This document shows positions 54,576 to 63,726 of a DNA stretch of 64,000 bases, piece by piece; position 1 is the first letter of the stretch, and every line of letters starts with the position of its first letter. Source of the stretch: Herbaspirillum sp. ST 5-3 (lineage in GTDB: Bacteria; Pseudomonadota; Gammaproteobacteria; Burkholderiales; Burkholderiaceae_D); contig NZ_STGI01000005.1 in the NCBI RefSeq assembly GCF_004804275.1, forward strand, positions 280,312 through 344,311, read 5' to 3'. The position numbers were made by a program, and so were the translations under genes. A model generated the notes under the pieces. That model did not search any database. It saw only the letters and a list, made by a program, of their open reading frames with translations, and had not been told where the DNA came from.

Positions 54576-55082
54576 ATGACGCAAACCACAACGGCCAATA
54601 CCGCAACGAATATCCTGGAGAACGATCTCTCCACCAACGAATTCCTCGCCTTCACCCTCGGCCGGGAGGAATACGGCATCCATATCCTGAAGGTGCAGGA
54701 ATTGCGCGGTTACGAAGAACCGACCCGCATCGCCAACGCGCCGGAATTCATCAAGGGCGTTGTCAATCTGCGCGGCATCATCGTGCCGATCATCGACATG
54801 CGCATCAAGTTCAATCTGGGGACGCCGACCTACGACCAGTTCACGGTCGTCATCATCCTTAACATTGGCGGACGCATCGTCGGCATGGTGGTTGACAGCG
54901 TATCGGACGTGATCACGCTGTCGCCCGAGCAGGTGAAACCGGCCCCGGAAATGGGGACGGCGCTCAATACCGACTATCTCATCGGACTGGGAACGGTCGA
55001 TCAGCGCATGCTGATCCTGGTTGACATCGACAAGCTCATGTCCAGCGCGGAAATGGGCCTGATCGACAAGATTTCTTCCTGA
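54576..55082 (+). CDS. cheW: Chemotaxis coupling protein CheW
   Basis: 168-aa scaffold linking receptors to CheA. Two SH3-like subdomains and the motif [16 protein letters not shown] are intact. It stands alone, away from a che cluster; the chemoreceptor at 42-44 kb is the only other chemotaxis gene in the window. The ATG at 54576 follows AAGGAC. Confidence 0.92.
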   Translation: MTQTTTANTATNILENDLSTNEFLAFTLGREEYGIHILKVQELRGYEEPTRIANAPEFIKGVVNLRGIIVPIIDMRIKFNLGTPTYDQFTVVIILNIGGRIVGMVVDSVSDVITLSPEQVKPAPEMGTALNTDYLIGLGTVDQRMLILVDIDKLMSSAEMGLIDKISS

Positions 55083-55109
55083 GCGATACAGCCGCAAGAA
55101 AAGCCGTCC

Positions 55110-55136
55110 CGGCGGACAGCCTTCGCTTGTCCGCCG
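55110..55136. terminator. Hairpin between cheW and dedA
   Basis: CGGCGGACA and TGTCCGCCG form a 9-bp stem in the convergent gap. No long T-run is present on either side, so it is a probable but weak bidirectional terminator. Confidence 0.45.
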
Positions 55137-55150
55137 ACAGTCTCAGGCCC

Positions 55151-55792
55151 TTACTTCCACACCCTTCGCGACAGCTTCCACAGTCCTCCCAGCGCGACCG
55201 GAATGACTGCGGCACCAACGCCGATCAACACGATGGTGTTCAGATGATCCCGAATGATCGGGATGTTGCCGAAGAAGTAGCCGGCAGCCACCAGCCCGAC
55301 CACCCATGCTGCAGCGCCGACAATATTGAAGAACTGGAATCTGGCGAAGGTCATCTCCGACACGCCGGCCACAAACGGTGCGAAGGTGCGCACCACCGGA
55401 ATGAAGCGCGCCAGGATGATCGTCTTGCCGCCGTGATTTTCGTAGAACGCGTGTGTCTTGCGCAGGGCATCCTTGTCGAGCCATCGGTAATCGTGCGTAA
55501 ACACCTTGTGCCCGATGGCGCTGCCGACCCAGTAGTTGACCGTATTGCCGCTCACCGCCGCGATAATCAACAACAGCATCAAGACCCACTCGTTCATTGC
55601 GCCGGTCGCGCAAAACGCACCGCCGATGAATAGCAGGGAATCGCCCGGCAGGAAAGGCAGCACCACCAGTCCCGTCTCGCAAAATACGATGGCAAACAAC
55701 ATGGCATAGACCATCGTGCCGTACTGCGCGATGACCTGGCCGAGATATTTATCGACATGCAAGATCATGTCGAAGAATTGCATGAAGTCCAT
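55151..55792 (-). CDS. DedA-family membrane protein
   Basis: 213 aa. The DedA/VTT pattern FCETGLVVLPFLPGDSLLF and the loop RFIPVVRTFAPFVAG are clear. Members act in envelope homeostasis and undecaprenyl-phosphate or phospholipid translocation. It is convergent with cheW and divergent from mutL. Confidence 0.9.
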   Translation of the reverse strand: MDFMQFFDMILHVDKYLGQVIAQYGTMVYAMLFAIVFCETGLVVLPFLPGDSLLFIGGAFCATGAMNEWVLMLLLIIAAVSGNTVNYWVGSAIGHKVFTHDYRWLDKDALRKTHAFYENHGGKTIILARFIPVVRTFAPFVAGVSEMTFARFQFFNIVGAAAWVVGLVAAGYFFGNIPIIRDHLNTIVLIGVGAAVIPVALGGLWKLSRRVWK

Positions 55793-55935
55793 TGACGCTC
55801 CGATGAAAGATGGCCCGCATCATACACCGGCGCTTTGCCGGACATAAAGAGATGGAACAAAGTCTTGCACAATTCCGCAATCCGCTCGCGCCGGTGCATC
55901 GTTAGGGCGTGTCCGCGCAGCGTTATAATCCTTCC

Positions 55936-57753
55936 ATGAACGCCCCGCACCTGCCCGCCCGCCCGATCCAGGCACTTTCCGACCAGCTCATTTCGCAAAT
56001 CGCCGCCGGCGAAGTTGTCGATCGTCCGTCCGCCGTGGTGAAGGAATTGCTCGAGAACGCGCTCGATGCCGGCGCAACCCAGATCACGGTGCGACTGGAA
56101 GAAGGCGGCGTCAAGCGCATCGCAATTACCGACAACGGACGCGGCATCCCGCCGGAACAGATGCCGCTCGCGCTGGCGCGGCACGCGACCTCCAAGATCG
56201 CATCGCTGAATGACCTTGAAAACGTCAACACCCTCGGGTTCCGCGGTGAAGCACTGGCATCGATCGCCTCCGTCGCGCAATTGACGCTGACCTCCCGCAC
56301 CGCCACTGCGGCGCATGCATGGGAAATCTCCGGCAGCCAGACCGGCCAGGTCGTCCCCTCTTCCGGCGCGCAAGGCACCACGGTCGACGTGCGCGATCTG
56401 TATTTCAACACGCCTGCACGCCGCAAGTTCCTGAAGTCGGAGCAAACCGAATTCGGGCATTGCGCCGAAGTCGTGCGCCGCATCGCCTTGTCGCGCCCCG
56501 ACGTCGCGTTTTCGCTGTCGCATAATGGCAAGACAGTCGACCACTGGAATGTCAGCGAAGTGGACAGGCGCAGCGCGCATATTCTCGGCAACGAATTCGC
56601 GAACGCGCGGCTGCCACTGGAGGAGGCCGCCGGCCCCCTGCGCCTGTACGGCTTTGTCGGCCTGCCGACCGCCTCCAAGGCGCGCGCCGACGCCCAGTAT
56701 TTCTATGTCAACGGCCGCTTCGTGCGCGACAAGCTGCTCACCCACGCGGTGCGCGCCGCCTATCAGGATGTGCTGCACGGCGACCGCTATCCGTCCTACG
56801 TGTTGAGCCTCGATCTCGATCCCGCCCTTGTCGACGTCAACGTGCACCCCTCGAAAATCGAAGTGCGCTTTCGCGACAGTCGCGGTATACATCAATTCGT
56901 ATTCCATGCGGTCAGCCGCGTGCTGGCGCAGACTTCGGCAACCGCGGCAGGCTCGGCACCCGCGCCCGTGACCGCCCCCTCCGGGACCATCGCATGGATA
57001 CGCGAACAGCAGCAAACCCGGTTTCCGTCGCAGTTCTCCTCCGATCTCGGTGTCGCGCAAACTACTGCCAGCTACGGCGCATTGTTTGCCGCTTCAAGCA
57101 CCGAAGAAGTCGCGCCCGCTCCCCTTGCGCAGGTGTTTTCCCCGGCGATGCAAGCACTTCCGGACGACGACTATCCGCTCGGTTTCGCGCTCGCGCAATT
57201 GCACGGCATCTACGTGCTGGCGCAAAACCGGAAAGGATTGGTGCTGGTCGACATGCACGCGGCACATGAACGCATTCTCTATGAGCAGTTGAAGAACGCG
57301 CTCGACGAAAATGCCATGCATGTGCAGCCGCTGCTCATTCCGGTCACCTTCTATGCCGACCCGGTCGAAGTCGGCACGGCGCAGGAAAACCAGGACGCCT
57401 TGCAGGCACTCGGTTTCGACATCAGCGCACTGTCGCCGACCACGCTCGCGGTGCGCGCCATTCCGGCATTGCTGAAGAACGCCGACGCACAAACGCTGGC
57501 GCGCGACGTATTGCGCGACGTGCGCGAATTCGGCGGCTCGCGCGTGCTGGTCGAGCGCCGCAACGAACTGCTTGGCACCTTGGCATGCCACACCGCCGTG
57601 CGCGCCAACCGTGCACTGACGCTGCCTGAAATGAATGCGCTGCTGCGCCAGATGGAAGCGACCGAACGCGCGGACCAATGCAACCACGGCCGTCCGACCT
57701 GGGTGCAACTTGCATTGTCCGATCTCGACAAGCTCTTCCTGCGCGGACAATGA
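55936..57753 (+). CDS. mutL: DNA mismatch repair protein MutL
   Basis: 605 aa. The N-terminal GHKL ATPase motifs are intact ([24 protein letters not shown]). The C-terminal part has [12 protein letters not shown], matching the endonuclease motif DQHA(x)2E(x)4E with Met for Gln, plus ACHTAVRA and NHGRPT, so it is probably a nicking MutL. It overlaps miaA by 4 bp, the usual mutL-miaA pairing. Confidence 0.96.
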   Translation: MNAPHLPARPIQALSDQLISQIAAGEVVDRPSAVVKELLENALDAGATQITVRLEEGGVKRIAITDNGRGIPPEQMPLALARHATSKIASLNDLENVNTLGFRGEALASIASVAQLTLTSRTATAAHAWEISGSQTGQVVPSSGAQGTTVDVRDLYFNTPARRKFLKSEQTEFGHCAEVVRRIALSRPDVAFSLSHNGKTVDHWNVSEVDRRSAHILGNEFANARLPLEEAAGPLRLYGFVGLPTASKARADAQYFYVNGRFVRDKLLTHAVRAAYQDVLHGDRYPSYVLSLDLDPALVDVNVHPSKIEVRFRDSRGIHQFVFHAVSRVLAQTSATAAGSAPAPVTAPSGTIAWIREQQQTRFPSQFSSDLGVAQTTASYGALFAASSTEEVAPAPLAQVFSPAMQALPDDDYPLGFALAQLHGIYVLAQNRKGLVLVDMHAAHERILYEQLKNALDENAMHVQPLLIPVTFYADPVEVGTAQENQDALQALGFDISALSPTTLAVRAIPALLKNADAQTLARDVLRDVREFGGSRVLVERRNELLGTLACHTAVRANRALTLPEMNALLRQMEATERADQCNHGRPTWVQLALSDLDKLFLRGQ

Positions 57754-58706
57754 GCTCCACGCAAAAACCGCTCGCAATAGCGATCATGGGACCGACCGCG
57801 TCCGGCAAGACCGCCGCTGCCATGGAAATTGCGCGGCACATTCCCGCGGAAGTGATCTCGGTCGATTCCGCGCTGGTATACCGCGGCATGGATATCGGCA
57901 CCGCCAAACCGACTCCCGCCGAGCGGGCGGAAGTACCGCACCACCTGATCGACATCCTCGATCCGCTCGACGCCTACTCCGCAATGCAATTCCGCGAAGA
58001 TGCGCTGCGGCTGGTTGCCGATATTGCACTACGCGGCAAATTACCGCTGCTGGTCGGCGGCACCATGTTGTATTTCAAGGTTCTGCGCGAGGGACTCGAC
58101 GTGCTGCCGCAGGCCGACCCGGAAGTGCGTGCCCGTCTCGACGCCGAAGCCGCCCGGATAGGCATGCCTGCGATGCACGCCAGACTCGCGGCCCTCGATC
58201 CCGCAACCGCGGAACGCTTGAAACCGAACGACGCGCAGCGCATTCAGCGCGCACTGGAAATCATCGAATTGACTGGACGCCCGATGTCTGCACTGTTGGC
58301 GAAGGCACCGAAAACCGAATTGCCTTTCCAGTTGCTCCCCTTATCGATGGAGCCGTCGGATCGCAGCGTGCTCCACGCACGCATTGCGGCCCGATTCGAT
58401 GCAATGCTTAACGCTTCCGACGGCGGTTTGCTGGAAGAAGTCCGCTCCCTGCGTGCGCGCGGCGACTTGCATCTAGGCCTGCCGTCGATGCGCTGCGTCG
58501 GCTACCGGCAGGCATGGGAATACCTCGACGGCGCGTACGATATGAGCAGTCTGCGCGAAAAAGGAATCGCCGCGACCAGACAGCTGGCAAAGCGTCAACT
58601 GACCTGGCTGCGCGCCATGCAAGACCGGATCGTCGTCGACTGCATCGCGCCCGACGCTGCCGGACAAGTACTTCGGCATGTCTGCCGCGCACTAAACCGC
58701 GAATGA
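57750..58706 (+). CDS. miaA: tRNA dimethylallyltransferase MiaA
   Basis: 318 aa. It adds dimethylallyl to A37 of UNN-decoding tRNAs. The P-loop [24 protein letters not shown] and the [11 protein letters not shown] region are intact. The start overlaps the mutL stop (ATGA). Confidence 0.96.
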   Translation: MSSTQKPLAIAIMGPTASGKTAAAMEIARHIPAEVISVDSALVYRGMDIGTAKPTPAERAEVPHHLIDILDPLDAYSAMQFREDALRLVADIALRGKLPLLVGGTMLYFKVLREGLDVLPQADPEVRARLDAEAARIGMPAMHARLAALDPATAERLKPNDAQRIQRALEIIELTGRPMSALLAKAPKTELPFQLLPLSMEPSDRSVLHARIAARFDAMLNASDGGLLEEVRSLRARGDLHLGLPSMRCVGYRQAWEYLDGAYDMSSLREKGIAATRQLAKRQLTWLRAMQDRIVVDCIAPDAAGQVLRHVCRALNRE

Positions 58707-58740
58707 TGTGCGGACCGGCAAAAAACCGGCTTAAGCCATC

Positions 58741-58769
58741 TTGACAGCCGTTACTGAACACAGCATAAT
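58741..58769 (+). promoter_or_regulatory. Sigma-70 promoter of tRNA-Met
   Basis: TTGACA (58741-58746), 17 bp, CATAAT (58764-58769). The predicted start is about 58776, seven bases before the mature tRNA 5' end. Confidence 0.75.
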
Positions 58770-58782
58770 TTAGGGCTATTTT

Positions 58783-58859
58783 GGTGATATAGCTCAGCTG
58801 GTTAGAGCACAGCACTCATAATGCTGGGGTCGGTGGTTCAAGTCCACCTATCACCACCA
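58783..58859 (+). tRNA. tRNA-Met (CAT), elongator type, CCA encoded
   Basis: A 77-nt cloverleaf: acceptor GGTGATA pairs with TATCACC; anticodon stem CAGCA/TGCTG holds the loop CTCATAA with anticodon CAT; T-arm GGTGG-TTCAAGT-CCACC; discriminator A and encoded CCA. The GAGCAC D-arm and anticodon arm resemble elongator tRNA-Met of E. coli rather than the initiator. Its 3' end is the insertion site of the integrative element. Confidence 0.95.
58835..58859 (+). other. Probable attachment site of the integrative element (tRNA 3' end)
   Basis: P4-type integrases recombine at tRNA 3' ends and leave the gene intact. The integrase at 59025 reads away from this end. I did not find a second copy of this 3' segment up to 64000, so the other att site should lie beyond the window. 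The exact crossover boundaries cannot be set from one side. Confidence 0.5.
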
Positions 58860-58890
58860 AATACATGTTTTTGGGAATCCAAGGACATCC

Positions 58891-58935
58891 AAAAACCCGC
58901 ATCTCTCCCAGTGAGAATGCGGGTTTTTCGTTTTT
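58891..58935 (+). terminator. Intrinsic terminator after tRNA-Met
   Basis: A 12-bp stem (AAAAACCCGCAT and ATGCGGGTTTTT) is followed by CGTTTTT. The A-run on the other side would allow it to work in both directions. Confidence 0.9.
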
Positions 58936-58968
58936 CTACGTCCAGTCAAGTTCGTTGACATCCGGTAT

Positions 58969-59025
58969 TTTTGGGGGCAGGCTTGGGGTCATGCCCTTAA
59001 AAACAAGAACAGGATGCCCCCAAAA
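58969..59025. repeat. 11-bp inverted repeat over the integrase start
   Basis: TTTTGGGGGCA at 58969-58979 and TGCCCCCAAAA at 59015-59025 are exact inverted copies. The right arm ends on the A of the integrase ATG, so the ribosome-binding site lies against it. It could be an operator or an mRNA hairpin controlling the integrase. Confidence 0.55.
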
Positions 59026-60266
59026 TGCCGAAACTGGTCGCGCCCCTGACTGACGCCCAAATCAAGAACGCAAAATCTAAGGCTACCTCTTACAAGCTAT
59101 CGGATGGCGGCGGCCTGTATCTAGAAGTGATGCCGACCGGCGCAAAACTCTGGCGCTTGAAATTCAAACGGTTGAACGGCAAGGAAAGTCGCCTTGCACT
59201 TGGCCGATATCCCGAAGTTTCCCTTACTGAGGCAAGAGAAAAGCGCTTGGCAGCGCGTAAGCTGGCAGGCGAAGGCATTGACCTTGCCGACCATCGAGAC
59301 GCCCAAAAGGCAGCAAAGGCGACTCAAGCGGCGAACAATTTTGAAGCTGTCGCGCGCGAATGGCTTGCCAATAACAAGGACGGATGGGCGGCAAGCCATC
59401 ATGACAAGATTTTGGGCCGATTTGAGAACGACGTATTTCCATACTTGGGCGACAAGCCAATTGCGACGATCACCGCGCCCGAACTGCTGACCGTAATACG
59501 GCGGATCGAAGGCCGGGGCGTTCTGGAAACCGCACACCGCGCGCTGGCGAACTGCGGTCAGGTATTCCGGTATGCAGTTGCAACAGGCCGTGCCGAACGC
59601 GATCCTTCGCGCGATCTCAGGGGAGCGCTCCCATCGGTCAAGAGCCGCCGAACTCATTTCGCGGCGGTCACAGACCCCAAACAGGTCGGCACACTCTTGC
59701 GCGCGCTTGATGGCTATCGAGGCACGCCTACCGTGCAAGCCGCCCTGAAACTCGCACCTTTGATCTTTGTGCGCCCCGGCGAACTTCGCAAAGCCGAGTG
59801 GGCCGACATTGACCTTGACGCGGCGGAGTGGCGCTACACCGTTACCAAGACCAAGACCCCGCACGTCGTCCCCCTGTCACAGCAAGCGGTCGCGGTTCTG
59901 CGAGAGCTATATCCACTGACCGGACGAGGCCGCTACGTTTTTCCAAGTCCGCAATCCGGCGAACGCCCAATGAGTGACAACGCCGTCCTATCTGCAATGC
60001 GGCGTATGGGAATTGGCAATGACGAAATGAGCGGGCATGGCTTTAGGGCAATGGCTCGCACCATTCTCGGCGAGGAACTTGGTTTCCGGCCTGACTTTAT
60101 CGAACACCAACTCGCGCACGCTGTGAAAGACCCAAATGGACGTGCATACAACCGCACTTCGCACCTTGCAGAGCGGCGCAAGATGATGCAAGCGTGGGCG
60201 GACTATTTGGACATTCTCAAATCAGCCGGTAACGTGGTTGCGGCCAATTTCGGGAAAGCAGCATGA
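59025..60266 (+). CDS. int: P4-type site-specific integrase (tyrosine recombinase)
   Basis: 413 aa. The N-terminal DUF4102-like DNA-binding domain (LTDAQIKNAKSKATSYKLSDGGGLYLEV) is followed by a core-binding part and the catalytic domain with Arg (RPGELR), HxxR (HGFRAMA), His (QLAHAV) and Tyr (RAYNRTSH). The family inserts at tRNA genes, and tRNA-Met is directly upstream. The downstream genes are in the same direction and of different character from the chromosome. Confidence 0.94.
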   Translation: MPKLVAPLTDAQIKNAKSKATSYKLSDGGGLYLEVMPTGAKLWRLKFKRLNGKESRLALGRYPEVSLTEAREKRLAARKLAGEGIDLADHRDAQKAAKATQAANNFEAVAREWLANNKDGWAASHHDKILGRFENDVFPYLGDKPIATITAPELLTVIRRIEGRGVLETAHRALANCGQVFRYAVATGRAERDPSRDLRGALPSVKSRRTHFAAVTDPKQVGTLLRALDGYRGTPTVQAALKLAPLIFVRPGELRKAEWADIDLDAAEWRYTVTKTKTPHVVPLSQQAVAVLRELYPLTGRGRYVFPSPQSGERPMSDNAVLSAMRRMGIGNDEMSGHGFRAMARTILGEELGFRPDFIEHQLAHAVKDPNGRAYNRTSHLAERRKMMQAWADYLDILKSAGNVVAANFGKAA

Positions 60267-60751
60267 GCAATAGCGACAAGGCAGCGAAGGAAATAGCAAT
60301 TGATTTGGACAAACTCCGTCACATTGCTGAGAAAGCAAAGCTCAAATATCGCTACGACGAGAAAATCGAGCAACTTGAAGATGCATTGACCGCTGAAATA
60401 CGTCGCCGCAACCACGAAAAAGCGCAGCATGACCGTGAAATTGAATTGATAACGAGAGTAAAGGAGTCGCCGTTACCCTCGGCCTTGCCAGTTATTGGTA
60501 AGCGTATCGGAAGAGACGCTCTTGACGCCGTCATCGACACTGCACTTCGGCATGCGGTCGAGCCGACCAATTATCACAGCGTCTTCGCAGAGATGGGCAA
60601 ATTAGCGGCCGCTTCGAATAGACCGGCACCATTGCTTGGCCCCGCCTCCCGAGCGGGCATACCCTACCAAAAGGCAAATGGCGTGAGGGAGATTTTCACC
60701 CCTCGCGCACTAAAAGGGCGACTTCAAACCCGACTGAAACATCGACCGTAG
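60263..60751 (+). CDS. Hypothetical protein of the integrative element
   Basis: 162 aa, not recognised. The N-terminal half is strongly charged and helical (EKAKLKYRYDEKIEQLEDALTA), likely a coiled coil; the C-terminal half is basic. It overlaps the integrase by 4 bp (ATGA) and so is translated with it, which suggests a role with integration or excision, but nothing shows this directly. Confidence 0.6.
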   Translation: MSNSDKAAKEIAIDLDKLRHIAEKAKLKYRYDEKIEQLEDALTAEIRRRNHEKAQHDREIELITRVKESPLPSALPVIGKRIGRDALDAVIDTALRHAVEPTNYHSVFAEMGKLAAASNRPAPLLGPASRAGIPYQKANGVREIFTPRALKGRLQTRLKHRP

Positions 60752-60867
60752 CCGACGGACGGCGACCGACCGCGTCCAATTCATTGGTCTATTGAACAGA
60801 CCTCGTTACCTTTCACTCATTGTCGAATTCACGAACGGCAATGAACTTTTTTGAAAGGCAATGAACA

Positions 60868-61098
60868 ATGAACGATGACGCAGTATTGCAGTTTCCTACG
60901 ACCAGTTGCACCGTCCTTCGTCTTCCTCGGGTCAAAGATCGGACAGGACTGAGCCGCTCTGGCATCTATGACGGGGTGAAAAAAGGAACTTTTCCTGCAC
61001 CAATCAAGTTGGGAGAGCGCGCCGTAGGCTGGCTTTCGATTGACATCGACAGATGGCTGGAAGATCGCGTCGTGGCATCGCGCAGGGAGGCAGCATGA
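60868..61098 (+). CDS. AlpA-family helix-turn-helix regulator
   Basis: 76 aa. LPRVKDRTGLSRSGIYDGVKKGTFPAPIKLGERAVGW is the MerR-like helix-turn-helix of AlpA/phage excisionase-type proteins. In P4-like islands AlpA activates the integrase or promotes excision. It overlaps the next gene by 4 bp. Confidence 0.88.
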   Translation: MNDDAVLQFPTTSCTVLRLPRVKDRTGLSRSGIYDGVKKGTFPAPIKLGERAVGWLSIDIDRWLEDRVVASRREAA

Positions 61099-61325
61099 TT
61101 TGCAACCGTGCTTGGCTCTCGCTCGAAAACTTCTACGCGGTCGATGCGGAAACCGTCCGCCAAACGCTCGCAGAATCCGAAATCTCGCACTCCATTGCCC
61201 TCGCTGACCGCGTCGTAGCCCATCATGGCATGCGCTTCCGCGAACCCATCGTCATCGTTGAAATTATCGACCAGCGCGCCGACGAACTGTCTGCAGTTTG
61301 GTATGGCGAGGGGAGCAAGCAATGA
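61095..61325 (+). CDS. Hypothetical small protein of the integrative element
   Basis: 76 aa, not recognised. Acidic, with a beta-rich C-terminal half. It begins inside the end of the AlpA-like gene and overlaps the next gene by 4 bp, so it belongs to one translationally coupled string of genes (61.0-62.5 kb). Confidence 0.55.
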   Translation: MICNRAWLSLENFYAVDAETVRQTLAESEISHSIALADRVVAHHGMRFREPIVIVEIIDQRADELSAVWYGEGSKQ

Positions 61326-61645
61326 CAATCCAGTTTTCCGACCTCGACGCGCTTCAGAAGCGGATGATTCATCGTCTTGCCGGTGAGGCTGAAGCGATCA
61401 CATCGACAATCACGGCATCGGCCAAAAACCCCGGCGAGCTGTGGGAGGCAGTCGCGTTCTTTCGTCATCATCAGAGAGGAACGACAGAACATGCACAACT
61501 CGCCGCACGTCTGCGAATGGGACGAACGAGCAGCGAAAGCATCCTGGACGCAATCCAGCGCATTTCGCCCGACTATCGGACGCTCGGACAGCGCATCCTG
61601 GACGATGCTCATTCGCCCGCGGAAAACGACGTTGCAAATCGGTGA
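61322..61645 (+). CDS. Hypothetical protein of the integrative element
   Basis: 107 aa, helical, not recognised. The C-terminal part (GRTSSESILDAIQRISPDYRTLG) could be a small helix-turn-helix, but this is weak. It is coupled on both sides (ATGA with the gene before, TGATG with the gene after). Confidence 0.55.
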   Translation: MTIQFSDLDALQKRMIHRLAGEAEAITSTITASAKNPGELWEAVAFFRHHQRGTTEHAQLAARLRMGRTSSESILDAIQRISPDYRTLGQRILDDAHSPAENDVANR

Positions 61646-62457
61646 TGCGTTATTCTTCCTCTGCACCTATCGAGGATAGCGGAGAGGGGTTTCGCGCCCT
61701 CTCCGCAGTATTCGAAGCGGCATCAGCAGCGACTATCGAAGCCGTCCGGCAGCGATTGGAGTCGATGGGTCGCGAGCATTTGCTCGAACGCTTTCAGGCC
61801 GAATTTTTCAATGGTCGAAGGCTTGCGGCATACTTGCTCGCCGATGAATTGATCTCGCGCGAAATTCCTCCATGGGTCTGGCTTGACGGCCAGCCCGAAG
61901 GCAAGCACACCCTAGTTCAGCGATGCGATCTAATGCTATTCGATCTGCGATGGTTGAGCCATTGGCACCGAGAACACATTGCCAATTGCAGATACCAACG
62001 CTATCGACAGCTCACGTTTTGGACAGAAAAGCGCTTCCTGACTACCGCTGAGTGGATCATTCACAAGGGAAAGCGCCCGGCGTGGAAGATCGTGCGTGCG
62101 TTGAGCTTGGCGGACGCACAGCAACTTGATTGCACGCTTTTGCGATCTGCACCAATCAACAGGCGAGCAGCAGCAACTGCTGCAATGAGGGGTCAAGTTT
62201 TCCGTGCGCTACAAGATGATGTGGCGTCGATTCGACGAACGAGAACCTTCACCAGCAACGACGCTTTGATCACGCTCTCTCGTCGCCGAAACTTGTGGCT
62301 CTGCTCGCGCATGTCGAATAGTCCAACCGAAGTCGCGCGCCGGTATCGTCAACTGACCGGCGAGGAAATCACAAGACAGGTAGCGGCGAAGCAGCTGGCA
62401 AAGGTTGACGAGGTGCTGCGTCAAATCAGGATGATTCATGATGCAGAACGGCGATGA
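61645..62457 (+). CDS. Hypothetical protein with possible C-terminal helix-turn-helix
   Basis: 270 aa, rich in Arg and Trp, not recognised. The last about 50 residues (PTEVARRYRQLTGEEITRQV) look like a winged helix-turn-helix. It is followed at once by a cluster of GGGGTGAC repeats, so a DNA-binding or replication role is conceivable, but no catalytic motif is visible. The ATG at 61645 is chosen; a GTG one codon earlier is possible. Confidence 0.55.
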   Translation: MRYSSSAPIEDSGEGFRALSAVFEAASAATIEAVRQRLESMGREHLLERFQAEFFNGRRLAAYLLADELISREIPPWVWLDGQPEGKHTLVQRCDLMLFDLRWLSHWHREHIANCRYQRYRQLTFWTEKRFLTTAEWIIHKGKRPAWKIVRALSLADAQQLDCTLLRSAPINRRAAATAAMRGQVFRALQDDVASIRRTRTFTSNDALITLSRRRNLWLCSRMSNSPTEVARRYRQLTGEEITRQVAAKQLAKVDEVLRQIRMIHDAERR

Positions 62458-62461
62458 AAAT

Positions 62462-62624
62462 GGGGTGACGTATGGCCTTTTCGGGAGCATAGCTCCCGAT
62501 TGTCTCTGTCACCCCCGCCAAGCCTCATCCCTTAACGATTTTGAGGGGTGACGGGACGAGATGAAATTGGGCAAACTTCCCTTGGAACCTCGTCACCCCT
62601 CAACCTTTCAGCGCCTGTCACCCC
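62462..62624. repeat. Cluster of GGGGTGAC repeats in both orientations
   Basis: GGGGTGAC occurs at 62462-62469 and 62545-62552, and its complement GTCACCCC at 62508-62515, 62592-62599 and 62617-62624. Two copies extend to a 13-bp inverted repeat (62541-62553 with 62591-62603). A TCGGGAGC/GCTCCCGA hairpin lies at 62481-62499 between copies. Iteron-like spacing suggests a protein-binding region or origin of the element. Confidence 0.6.
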
Positions 62625-62764
62625 GTGGCCCATACTTTGCGGACCTAATGCTCAAAAAATGCTGTCAGTTTTCTGGAAAAGCGCAGCATCCAGAGGTTAT
62701 CCTTGCCATGAGCATGATTACTCGTCCATTGCCGACTAATGCCCAAAACAGAAGGAGCAAAACC

Positions 62765-63577
62765 GTGTCAATGAAGTGTATTGATCCAAGCTCTCAAGCG
62801 CGCCTGTATCACTATCAGTCTTACACGCCCGCGACGCGTGACCGCCTTGAAGAAACCCTCAGGAGTCGGACCATCTACCTCTCGTCCCCAGCTGCATTTA
62901 ACGACCCTTGGGACTGCCGCCCATGGTTCGACCTCGAAGCCTTAGAAGATCCAAAAATACGAGATCAAACCATCGATTGGTTTATGAAAATTGGAATAAG
63001 GACAAAGGCGGCCGACGCACACGAAATGCGGCAAAAGCCGTCGCTCCTGCGCAGTATCGTTGAACAATGTGCGGAGGGAATATGGAACGACATTGATGAG
63101 AAATATCGTGTCTACTGCCTCACACCAAAGGACGACGATCTATTAATGTGGTCGCACTATGCGGACAGCCATAGAGGAATTTGTCTTCAATTTGACACTC
63201 ACCCCTATCCAATATGCAGCGCTTTTGAGGTTTCATATAACGATACTCTTCCTGTCAGCCATATCTCGGAAAGTAGCGAAGATTTCGGATTTAAAGCTCT
63301 CCTCGTTAAGGCGATCGCGTGGAAATATGAGAACGAATTTCGAGTGATTGCGCTCGATGCATCTCGTCAAGTGAAGGACTTACCTGTAACCCAGAATAAT
63401 CGTCTGCATATCGGTGATGACTCACTCGTTGGCATTATCGTCGGATGCCAATGTCCTTACGCAGATGAGATTATTGATATAGTTGGGCGTTACCAACCAT
63501 CTGTCAAAGTCATTCAAGCCAAGCGGCATCCGCATCGATATGGGATTGGATACGAAACACGTTATCCCGGCCGGTAA
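62765..63577 (+). CDS. DUF2971 domain protein
   Basis: 270 aa. The DUF2971 pattern is seen: LYHYQSYTPATRDRLEETLRSRTIYLSSPAAFNDPWDC near the start, then YCLTPKDDDLLMWSHYADSHRGICLQFD and KYENEFRVI. The function of the family is not established, though it is frequent in mobile islands. I chose GTG 62765 because AAGGAG lies 7 bp upstream; ATG 62771 and a longer frame from 62561 are alternatives. It is AT-richer than the core genes. Confidence 0.8.
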   Translation: MSMKCIDPSSQARLYHYQSYTPATRDRLEETLRSRTIYLSSPAAFNDPWDCRPWFDLEALEDPKIRDQTIDWFMKIGIRTKAADAHEMRQKPSLLRSIVEQCAEGIWNDIDEKYRVYCLTPKDDDLLMWSHYADSHRGICLQFDTHPYPICSAFEVSYNDTLPVSHISESSEDFGFKALLVKAIAWKYENEFRVIALDASRQVKDLPVTQNNRLHIGDDSLVGIIVGCQCPYADEIIDIVGRYQPSVKVIQAKRHPHRYGIGYETRYPGR

Positions 63578-63726
63578 CAGGTCAATAACCGTTCTTTGAC
63601 GTTACAGTGACGAATCGCCCAGCTACGCGCGACGCCACAGGCATCTGCAAAGTCTTCTGGCGAAATCCCTGCCTCGCGCCGAAGCACCTTTACTCGTTCG
63701 CCAATTTTTTCCCGTAGCGCTTTCAC
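63562..63726 (-). CDS. Possible small XRE-like helix-turn-helix protein or remnant
   Basis: 54 codons from GTG 63726. The sequence LREKIGERVKVLRREAG followed by ISPEDFADACGVARSW resembles a Cro/CI-type helix-turn-helix. It has no clear ribosome-binding site and ends 16 bp inside the opposite DUF2971 gene. It may be a true small regulator, a fragment, or chance. Confidence 0.35.
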   Translation of the reverse strand: MKALREKIGERVKVLRREAGISPEDFADACGVARSWAIRHCNVKERLLTCYRPG

